Assembly (NCBI RefSeq): GCF_030506255.1
Contig: NZ_CP113431.1
Span: 4,041,001 to 4,105,000 of the forward strand
Direction: 5' to 3'
Length of the DNA: 64,000 nucleotides
Source: Nocardioides sp. Arc9.136
GTDB taxonomy: Bacteria > Actinomycetota > Actinomycetes > Propionibacteriales > Nocardioidaceae
Within the stretch, counting starts at the first letter, position 1; the number at the start of each line of letters is the position of its first letter. Under the pieces are notes generated by a model that worked only from the letters and a program-made list of their open reading frames with translations, had not been told where the DNA came from and did not search any database. Positions 7,685 to 14,011 of this stretch are shown piece by piece. Both the position numbers and the translations under genes were made by a program.

Positions 7685-9084
7685 GGGACGGCCGGCTCCG
7701 CGAGCGTCCCGGTCGGCGCGGTCCCCGGGGTGCCCTGGGCGGCCCGTCCGGCGAGCACCGGCGTGCCGAGGCGGCGGGCGCGCTCGCGTCCGGCCGGGAG
7801 CTCCTTGGTCCGCATCTGGTGCTCGTAGACGAAGTAGTCGAGCTGGTGGGTGTGCCGCGGCCGGTCGAGCATGTGCCCCATGTAGAGCGCGTCGTCGGCG
7901 CGGATCACCTCCTGCATCTCGGCGACCGACGGCGGCGCGTACTCCCCCACGGCGTACGCCGCGATCAGCCGCGCCTGGCTCTCGACGAACGGGAAGAGCG
8001 TGGGCGTCGCCTGCGCGAAGCCCGCGAAGAGCAGGTCGTCGAGGCCCGGCTTGATGATCCGCTTGTAGAGGTCGATCCGGTTCTCCGGCGCGCTGATGAA
8101 GTCGGGGTCGAAGAACGGGAAGGTCAGGTTGTAGCCGGTGGCGTAGACGATGACGTCGAACTCCCCCGACGTGCCGTCCTCGAAGTGGACCGTGCCGCCC
8201 TCGAGGCGGGCGACGTTGCCCTTCGCGGTCACGTCGCCGGACTTCAGCCGCAGCGGCAGCTCGGTGGACTGGGTCGGGTGGGCCTCGAAGAACTTGTGGT
8301 TGGGCGAGGGCAGCCCGTAGTTCGTCGGGTCCGAGCCGGTGAACCGCTGGCCCCACTGGGCGACCTTCCGCTGCCAGGACAGCGGCAGCTGCGGGTAGGT
8401 CTTGTAGTTCATGTCGGCGGGCTTGCCGTACATCAGCTTCGGCACGATCCAGGCGCTGCTGCGGGTGGAGAGCGTGACCTCGTTGCGCAGGACCCGCTGG
8501 GAGAGCTCGACGGTGATGTCGGCGGCACTGTTGCCCAGGCCGACGACGAGGATCCGCTTGTCCATCAGGTGCAGCGGCGTCCAGGGGTCCACGTAGTGGT
8601 GGGAGTGGATGGACTCCCCGGTGAACTCGCCGGGGAACTGAGCGGTGCGGGGGTCCCAGTGGTGGCCGTTGGCGACCACGAGCAGGTCGAAGCGCCGGGT
8701 CTCCCCACGCTGCGTCTGCAGCTCCCAGCCGCCACCGGGCAGCCGCTCGGCGTGGACGACCCCGTTCTGGAACTCGATGCGCTCACGCACGCCGAACGCG
8801 TCGGCGTAGCTGTCGAGGTAGTCCTTGATGTCGGTGTGGTGCGGGAAGTCGGGGTAGTGCTCCGGCATCGGGAAGTCCTTGAAGGACAGCTGGTACTTCG
8901 AGGTGTCGATGTGGAGCGACCGGTAGGCGCTGCTGTGCCCGTTGGGGTTGCCGAAGGCCCAGTTGCCCCCCACCCGGTCGGAGCTCTCGAAGGTCGTGAC
9001 GGGCACGCCGTAGTCGCCGAGCATCTTGGTGGCGGTGAGGCCGCTGATGCCGGCGCCGATGACGGCGGTGGTGGGGGCTGACAT
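7681..9084 (-). CDS. flavin-containing monooxygenase (class B, FMO/BVMO type)
   Basis: 467 residues. It has an FAD-binding GxGxxG at residues 10-15 (GAGISG), the family fingerprint FxGxxxHxxxY at residues 154-164 (FTGESIHSHHY), an NADPH site at 182-187 (GLGNSA) and a late YATGYN motif. It should insert one oxygen from O2 into a ketone, amine or sulfide using NADPH. The gene has a leaderless promoter: -35 TTGACG (9120-9115), an 18-bp spacer, -10 TAGTTT (9096-9091), then 6 nt to the ATG. The KstR-like box lies in the spacer and overlaps the -10. First gene of an operon with TetR and hydrolase genes. A sterol or fatty-chain ketone substrate is inferred from regulation only. Confidence 0.88.
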   Translation of the reverse strand: MSAPTTAVIGAGISGLTATKMLGDYGVPVTTFESSDRVGGNWAFGNPNGHSSAYRSLHIDTSKYQLSFKDFPMPEHYPDFPHHTDIKDYLDSYADAFGVRERIEFQNGVVHAERLPGGGWELQTQRGETRRFDLLVVANGHHWDPRTAQFPGEFTGESIHSHHYVDPWTPLHLMDKRILVVGLGNSAADITVELSQRVLRNEVTLSTRSSAWIVPKLMYGKPADMNYKTYPQLPLSWQRKVAQWGQRFTGSDPTNYGLPSPNHKFFEAHPTQSTELPLRLKSGDVTAKGNVARLEGGTVHFEDGTSGEFDVIVYATGYNLTFPFFDPDFISAPENRIDLYKRIIKPGLDDLLFAGFAQATPTLFPFVESQARLIAAYAVGEYAPPSVAEMQEVIRADDALYMGHMLDRPRHTHQLDYFVYEHQMRTKELPAGRERARRLGTPVLAGRAAQGTPGTAPTGTLAEPAVP

Positions 9085-9094
9085 GCGCCGAAAC

Positions 9095-9108
9095 TAGAAC
9101 GTGTTCTT
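9095..9108. promoter_or_regulatory. KstR-like operator 2 (TAGAACGTGTTCTT)
   Basis: A near-perfect palindrome matching TnnAACnnGTTnnA except for the last base. It lies 10 nt from the monooxygenase ATG and overlaps its predicted -10, a typical repressor position. It is the second of three such boxes in the window. Confidence 0.62.
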
Positions 9109-9168
9109 GACACGCGTCAACACCCTGCTGTGAACCAGGTCACGTGCGCTCCGCCGCAGCCCGGCGGT

Positions 9169-10488
9169 CTAGCCCCATCCGCCGAGGTGCGCCTCGAGCG
9201 AGGTGGTCGGCGGCACCGGCGCGAGCCCGAGCGCCGCGGCCGGCTCGGCGGCGTCGGCGGCGAGGTCGGTGCGCCCCCACCGCCGCCGACGCCGTACGCC
9301 GCGCAGCGCGTGCGCCGTGAGCAGGGGCGTGCCGTCGGGGCCGGTCAGCCGCAGCGTGCCCGGTGGCTCCGGGCCGGCGAGCCGGGCCACCACCGCCCGC
9401 CAGGCCTCGGCCGGACCGCGGGCCGCGGCGTCGAGGTGGAGGTGCCAGGCGTGGTCGGCGGCGACCGGGTCGACCGGGTCCGCGGTGGTCCGCGGGTCGC
9501 CCGCCACGAGCGCGGCTGCCGCGGGGGCGAGGTGCACGCGGGCGCTCGGCAGCGCGGCGAGCAGGCTGTCCAGGGCGACGACCAGGCCGGTCGGGTCCAG
9601 GTCGTCGGCCACGGTGACCACCGGGTCGGCCGGGCCGACGAGCAGCCCGCGGGGCGCCGCCCCGGGCGCGCTCACCCGCCGCGCCACGGCCAGGGTCTCC
9701 GCGAGCGCCCGGTCGCGGTCGTCGGGCCGGGGCGGGCGGTCGGCGAAGTCGGGCCCGTCGTGCCAGGCGACCGCGGCCGGCACGTGCGCCAGCAGCGCGC
9801 CGTGCCGCCACGCGCGGGCGGCCCACTCCCAGTCCTCGCCGCCGTAGGCGCGGAACGTCTCGTCGAAGCCGCCGACCTCCTCGTGCAGCCAGCGGCTGCA
9901 GGCGGCGACGGCGGAGAGGACGTAGCGGTAGGAGGTGTCGTCGGCGTCGCGCAGGTCCCGGGTCCGCACGTACCCGTCGGCCAGCCAGGCCGGCGCGGGC
10001 AGCTCGTGGGCCGGCCCGGCGACCTCCACCGGGGCGTCGACCGGGACGTCCGCGAGGTCGGCGTGCCGGCGGCGCCCGACGACCAGCGCCTCGGGGAGCC
10101 GGTGCGGCAGCCGCGCCAGCGCCGCGACGTATCCCGGCTCGGGGGTGGTGTCGGCGTCGAGGAAGACGAGCACCTCGCCGGTGCCGGCCGCGGCGCCGAG
10201 GTTGCGTGCGGCGGCGGCCCGGAACCCCTCGTCGGCCTGGCGGACCAGCCGCACCCCGTCCGGGACCTCGGGTGCGGTGCCGGACCCGTCGTCGGCGACG
10301 ACCACCTCGAGCCGGTCGGCCGGGTGGGTCTGCCGGTTGAGCGCGTGGAGGGTGCGGGCCAGCTCGCGCGGCTGCTCGTAGTGGGTGACGACCACCGTGA
10401 CGGTCGGCCGCGGGCCGGGGCGCGCGGGGGCGAGGTCCCAGCGGTTGCCGGGGACCGCGCTGCCGGCGGGTGGTCGGCGCAGGCTCAC
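9169..10488 (-). CDS. glycosyltransferase family 2
   Basis: 439 residues from a GTG overlapping the previous stop (GTGA). The GT-A fold is recognisable: TVTVVVTHYEQPRELARTL near residue 30, a VVADDGS nucleotide loop, FLDADTTPEPGY as the DxD metal site, and a galactosyltransferase-like C-terminal motif GGFDETFRAYGGEDWEWA. A further 150 residues form an Ala-rich domain of unknown role. It is the last gene of the five-gene operon that begins with the Asp-rich polypeptide at 13920, so it may glycosylate that product or a related surface molecule. The direct acceptor is unknown. Confidence 0.85.
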   Translation of the reverse strand: MSLRRPPAGSAVPGNRWDLAPARPGPRPTVTVVVTHYEQPRELARTLHALNRQTHPADRLEVVVADDGSGTAPEVPDGVRLVRQADEGFRAAAARNLGAAAGTGEVLVFLDADTTPEPGYVAALARLPHRLPEALVVGRRRHADLADVPVDAPVEVAGPAHELPAPAWLADGYVRTRDLRDADDTSYRYVLSAVAACSRWLHEEVGGFDETFRAYGGEDWEWAARAWRHGALLAHVPAAVAWHDGPDFADRPPRPDDRDRALAETLAVARRVSAPGAAPRGLLVGPADPVVTVADDLDPTGLVVALDSLLAALPSARVHLAPAAAALVAGDPRTTADPVDPVAADHAWHLHLDAAARGPAEAWRAVVARLAGPEPPGTLRLTGPDGTPLLTAHALRGVRRRRRWGRTDLAADAAEPAAALGLAPVPPTTSLEAHLGGWG

Positions 10489-11570
10489 GGGAACGGCACG
10501 AAGACCGGCTGGACGGGGTCGGCGACGGTGCGGTGGACCGAGGCCCACCACGCGGCGTACTGCCGGGCGGCCGCCGCCAGGTCGGGGGCCGGCACCACCC
10601 CGTCGGGCAGCCAGGTCGAGGCCGGGTCGTCGAGCGCGCGCTCGAGGGCGGGGACCAGGCCGGCGTCGTCGTGGAGCACGTGCGCCCCGGGCCGCAGCGC
10701 GTCCATCTCGCGGGCGTAGGGCCCGTCGAGGAGCAGCGGCCGACGGCCGACGGCGAGCCACCGGTTGACCGAGGCCGAGGCCGACAGGTGCCGGTGGCCG
10801 CTGACCGGCACCCCCACCCGCGCCATCGCGACGGCCAGCTCGTCGTCGGGCAGCCACCCGGTCACGGTGAGGCCGACGCCCCCGGCGCGGGCGCGGCGGT
10901 GCAGCTCGTCGAGCAGGTCCTCGTGCCCGGGGACCGGGGCGCCGAGGCAGACGACGTCCACCTCGCGACCCCGGGCGCGCAGCTCGGTGGCGGCCTGCAG
11001 CAGCTCGCGGTGGCCCTTGTCGGGGTAGACGAAGCCCAGGGCGGCCAGGGTCGCCGGCCCCTCGGGTCCCGGACGGGCGGCGGGCCGCTCGCCGTGTCCG
11101 ACGACGGGGAGTCCGACGACGGGGTGTCCGACGACGGGCAGGTGGACGACCGTGCCGGGCGGCAGGTCGTGGTCGGCGCCGACCCGGGCGAGCGCGCGCC
11201 GGAGCAGGTCGGCCTCGTGGTGGCTGCTCACCGCCCACCCGGCCGCGGCGTGGACGACCTCGGCGTAGGCGCACACCCGCTCCTCCGAGGCCCACGGCTG
11301 GGGCACGTCGTGCAGCGTGACGGTCGTCGGCGCGCGGTGGCACAGGCCGACCACCCGGCGCACCGACGTCGCCGCCGTCGGGCCGAGGAGCCGCTCGGTG
11401 AAGTGCACGTGCACGGGGCCGTCCGGCACCGGCCCGTCCAGGACGTCGGCGTCGCCGACCAGGGTGCGGGCGCCGAGCGCCGCGGCCAGCTGTGCGGCGT
11501 ACTCCACGACGCCGTGCGTGCGCGGGCCGGCGAGGACCTGCAGCGGCACGTCGGCGGTCGGGCTGGTCAT
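10485..11570 (-). CDS. glycosyltransferase, family 4-like
   Basis: 361 residues. A GT-B layout is suggested by the N-terminal GVVEYAAQLAAALGA, the central ATLAALGFVYPDKGHRELL and the C-terminal VNRWLAVGRRPLLLDGPYA-type donor-site region. The usual EPFG/E-x7-E donor motif is poorly preserved, so the exact family is uncertain. A 15-bp DNA repeat (11095-11139) encodes the internal repeat PVVGHPVVGLPVVGH, about residues 145-158, probably a loop between the two domains. The ATG overlaps the stop of the sucrase/ferredoxin-like gene (ATGA), and its own stop overlaps the GT2 start. Confidence 0.72.
   Translation of the reverse strand: MTSPTADVPLQVLAGPRTHGVVEYAAQLAAALGARTLVGDADVLDGPVPDGPVHVHFTERLLGPTAATSVRRVVGLCHRAPTTVTLHDVPQPWASEERVCAYAEVVHAAAGWAVSSHHEADLLRRALARVGADHDLPPGTVVHLPVVGHPVVGLPVVGHGERPAARPGPEGPATLAALGFVYPDKGHRELLQAATELRARGREVDVVCLGAPVPGHEDLLDELHRRARAGGVGLTVTGWLPDDELAVAMARVGVPVSGHRHLSASASVNRWLAVGRRPLLLDGPYAREMDALRPGAHVLHDDAGLVPALERALDDPASTWLPDGVVPAPDLAAAARQYAAWWASVHRTVADPVQPVFVPFP
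11095..11139 (+). repeat. 3 x 15-bp tandem repeat inside the glycosyltransferase gene
   Basis: Three consecutive 15-bp copies of [TA]GTCCGACGACGGG[GC] differ only at the first and last base. They keep the reading frame on the minus strand and encode the VVGHP/VVGLP repeat, so copy-number change would alter loop length without frameshift. Confidence 0.8.
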
Positions 11571-12487
11571 CCGGCGTCCTCCGGGGTCACCGCCTCGACC
11601 TCGTGCCGGGGCGTGGGGTTCTCGCGCGTCGCACGGCAGGTGAGCCGGGCCGGCGGTCCCTCGACGGTGCGGACCCGGACCGACCAGACCCCGCCGGCGA
11701 CCTCGAACACTGCGTTCGTCACCCGGTTCGTCGCCGAGCCCCCGACGGATCGGTCCACCCAGCGCACGGCGTCGCGCCGCGTCTCGCCGAGGTGGCGACG
11801 CAGCGCGACCTCGGCGGCCTGGACCGGCATGGGGTACGCCGTGCGCCCGCGCAGGTGGTCCAGCTCGAGGTGGCCCCGGGTGGACGCGGCGGCCACGGCG
11901 AGGGCGGCGGCGGGGTCGAGCCGGCCGTAGTAGAGCCCGTCGGGCAGGAGCAGCAGGTTCCCGGCGTACCGGTCGCCGCCGATGTGGGAGACCTCCCAGG
12001 TCTCCTCGGGGTGGACGGCCGCGAGCGCGGCCGCGACCGGCCGGCCGAGCTCGGCGCAGCAGGCGTCGTGGCGACCGTGCGTGCAGACCGCGAGGACGGT
12101 GCCGTCGTGCGGGTCGAGGCCGCTGCTGCCGCCCCCGCGGAGCGAGGCGAGGTCGAGGTCGAGCACCTCGTGGGGGTCGGCCAGCGTCCCCGCCTCCAGG
12201 CGGGTGCCCTGCGGCAGGCAGGACGCGGCGAAGACCCGCAGTCCGGAGCCGGCGTCGCGGGTGAGCGCGGGGCGCCGGACGAGCAGTGGTCGCACGCGGG
12301 CCGCGGCCGCTGCCGCGGCGATCCGCGCGCCGAGCCCGTCGGGCAGCCGGGCGTCGCGCAGCGCGTCGACGCCCCACGGCCCGGCGTGCTCGAGGAGCAG
12401 GAAGGCGCGGACGGTGGAGGCCGTGCCGGCGGGCTCCTCGCCGCGGCCGGTGCTGGCCGCGGAGCAGCGGAACGGCGCGGTCGTCAC
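11567..12487 (-). CDS. sucrase/ferredoxin-like (thioredoxin-like [2Fe-2S]) protein
   Basis: 306 residues from a GTG in a GTGA overlap. The C-terminal half carries the hallmark of the sucrase/ferredoxin-like (Apd1/Suc-Fer) family: VCTHGRHDACCAELGRP, then VSHIGGDRYAGNLLLLPDGL and YYGRLDP. The cysteines and histidines in these two blocks are the likely iron-sulfur ligands. In this family the domain is a thioredoxin-fold [2Fe-2S] protein, so an electron-transfer or redox role is plausible, for example supporting the neighbouring iron oxygenase; that link is inference. The N-terminal 120 residues (CSAASTGRGEEPAGTAST onward) are also typical of the family. Confidence 0.85.
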   Translation of the reverse strand: MTTAPFRCSAASTGRGEEPAGTASTVRAFLLLEHAGPWGVDALRDARLPDGLGARIAAAAAAARVRPLLVRRPALTRDAGSGLRVFAASCLPQGTRLEAGTLADPHEVLDLDLASLRGGGSSGLDPHDGTVLAVCTHGRHDACCAELGRPVAAALAAVHPEETWEVSHIGGDRYAGNLLLLPDGLYYGRLDPAAALAVAAASTRGHLELDHLRGRTAYPMPVQAAEVALRRHLGETRRDAVRWVDRSVGGSATNRVTNAVFEVAGGVWSVRVRTVEGPPARLTCRATRENPTPRHEVEAVTPEDAG

Positions 12488-13641
12488 CGGAGGACCTCGA
12501 GCAGCCCTTCCCGGACGAGGCGGCGGCAGAGCACCAGCCGCGACTGCGGGTCGAGGTGGTCGGCCAGGTCGGCCGGCCGCAGCTCCGCGCGGGCGCGGAC
12601 CCCCTCGAGGGCCGGCGCGAGCCGGGCGGGCACCTCGAGCACCCGGTCGCCGAGCAGCACCTCGAGCCGCCCGCCGTCGGCGGGCAGCAGCACGCAGGGG
12701 TGGCCCGCCCGTCGCCGCAGCAGGGTGTCGTCGGTGAGGGAGTCGAGCGCGAGCACGTCGTGCAGCCCGCCGGGCACCCGCGGTGGGCGGGTGGTGAGGA
12801 AGCGCCGTACCTCCTGCGCCGCCGCGGCCCCGGCGTCGACCTCACGGACCCGGGCGGCCAGCGCCTCGAGCCGGTCCGCGAGGCCGGTGGCCAGGGGCGC
12901 CCGGTCGTCGAGGTAGCCGGCGGGCAGGTGGTCGTCGGGGACCTCGGCGAGCAGCGGGCGCACCGCGCGCTCGACGAGGCCGCGCCAGGTGAGCTGGTTG
13001 ATGCCGATGGTGACGTGCAGCGAGACGGTGTCCTGGGCACGCGCGGCGTGGGGCGTGCCGGTCGGGAGGTACATCGACAGGCCGGGCTCTAGCAGGACCT
13101 CCTCCGGCCCGTCCTCGCCGTGGACCTCCCACTGCTTGGTGCCGGCGGTCTGGAAGACGAACACGTCGTGGGAGTCGGAGTGGACCGCGAAGCCCTGCGA
13201 GCCGGGCGGCGTGAGGTACGCGTTGGCCTGGCACGGGTGGCCCAGCTCCAGCTCGAGCTGGGCGACCAGCCGGGTCAGCGGCGGGTGGTAGCGGTGCAGT
13301 CCCTGGAGGACGACGGTGGCGCCGCCGGCGAAGGCCTCGAGCGCCTTGCGGCCGTCGACCAGGCCGGTGAGGGGCTTCCCGGCGAGGGTGGCCGAGCGGG
13401 TGTACGTCGACTCCGCGAGCACTGACCCGTCCTGGGCCAGCCGCACCGACGGCGTGCGGATCGCGGTCGAGGTCAGCAGGTGGTCGGCGTCGTCGAGCGA
13501 CAGCAGCCCGACGAGGTCCGCGGGGGCGGTGCGGTGCAGGTGCACGCGGGACGCCCAGACCTTCTCCAGGAAGGTCCGGGCGTCACCGCTGAGCAGGTCG
13601 AGCGCCGGGTTGCGGTCCGGCGTCGGGGCGAGGTCGGTCAA
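12484..13641 (-). CDS. JmjC/cupin-type 2-oxoglutarate-dependent oxygenase (ribosomal-oxygenase-like)
   Basis: 385 residues from a TTG start only 3 bp after the stop of the Asp-rich polypeptide gene. Residues 147-170 (GSQGFAVHSDSHDVFVFQ and GTKQW) closely match the RoxA/YcfD/NO66 group of JmjC hydroxylases. The iron triad is His154-x-Asp156 and, about 42 residues later, His198 in PTGTPHAA. A dimerisation/winged-helix-like C-terminal region follows, as in that group. Such enzymes hydroxylate side chains of proteins. Because it is translationally coupled to a repeat polypeptide, that polypeptide is a natural candidate substrate; this is an inference that needs testing. No alternative start exists before residue 70. 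Confidence 0.85.
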   Translation of the reverse strand: MTDLAPTPDRNPALDLLSGDARTFLEKVWASRVHLHRTAPADLVGLLSLDDADHLLTSTAIRTPSVRLAQDGSVLAESTYTRSATLAGKPLTGLVDGRKALEAFAGGATVVLQGLHRYHPPLTRLVAQLELELGHPCQANAYLTPPGSQGFAVHSDSHDVFVFQTAGTKQWEVHGEDGPEEVLLEPGLSMYLPTGTPHAARAQDTVSLHVTIGINQLTWRGLVERAVRPLLAEVPDDHLPAGYLDDRAPLATGLADRLEALAARVREVDAGAAAAQEVRRFLTTRPPRVPGGLHDVLALDSLTDDTLLRRRAGHPCVLLPADGGRLEVLLGDRVLEVPARLAPALEGVRARAELRPADLADHLDPQSRLVLCRRLVREGLLEVLR

Positions 13642-13644
13642 CGC

Positions 13645-13920
13645 TCAGGCGTCGGTGCCGTCGGAGTCACCCGCGTCGCCGTCGGTGGTGTCGGTCGCGT
13701 CGCCGTCCGAGGCGTCACCGTCGGTGCCGTCGGAGTCGCCGCCGTCGGAGTCGCCGCCGTCGGTGCCGTCGGCGTCACCCGCGTCGCCGTCGGTGCTGTC
13801 GGTGGCGTCGCCGTCGCTCCCGTCGGAGTCACCGGACTCGGCGAGGCCCATCGTGGGGTCCCCGGCGGGGACGGTGGTCATGTCGTCGTCGGACAGGGGC
13901 TCTTCGGGGGTGCTGGTCAT
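13645..13920 (-). CDS. Asp/Gly/Ser/Thr-rich repeat polypeptide, candidate modified-peptide precursor (91 aa)
   Basis: The first gene of the operon. About 29 ordinary residues (MTSTPEEPLSDDDMTTVPAG, DPTMGLAES) precede a 62-residue tail made almost only of Asp, Gly, Ser, Thr and Ala. The tail contains a 21-residue block twice, differing at two positions: SDGDATD[ST]TDGDAGD, then [AS]DGTD. There is no signal peptide, Lys, Arg, Cys or aromatic residue in the tail. The ATG at 13920 has a GGAGG-type ribosome site. The layout (short leader, repetitive tail, then an oxygenase, an iron-sulfur protein and two glycosyltransferases) looks like a substrate peptide with its modifying enzymes. Low complexity means homology alone cannot prove it is a gene, but the ribosome site, stop position and coupling support it. 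Confidence 0.72.
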   Translation of the reverse strand: MTSTPEEPLSDDDMTTVPAGDPTMGLAESGDSDGSDGDATDSTDGDAGDADGTDGGDSDGGDSDGTDGDASDGDATDTTDGDAGDSDGTDA

Positions 13921-14011
13921 GACGGCCTCCACAACGTGGTTCGGGGTCCGGGTCGCCCGTCCGATACCCCGCCCCGCCGGGGAGCACACGACGGCCGCGG
14001 CAGGTGCCGCG

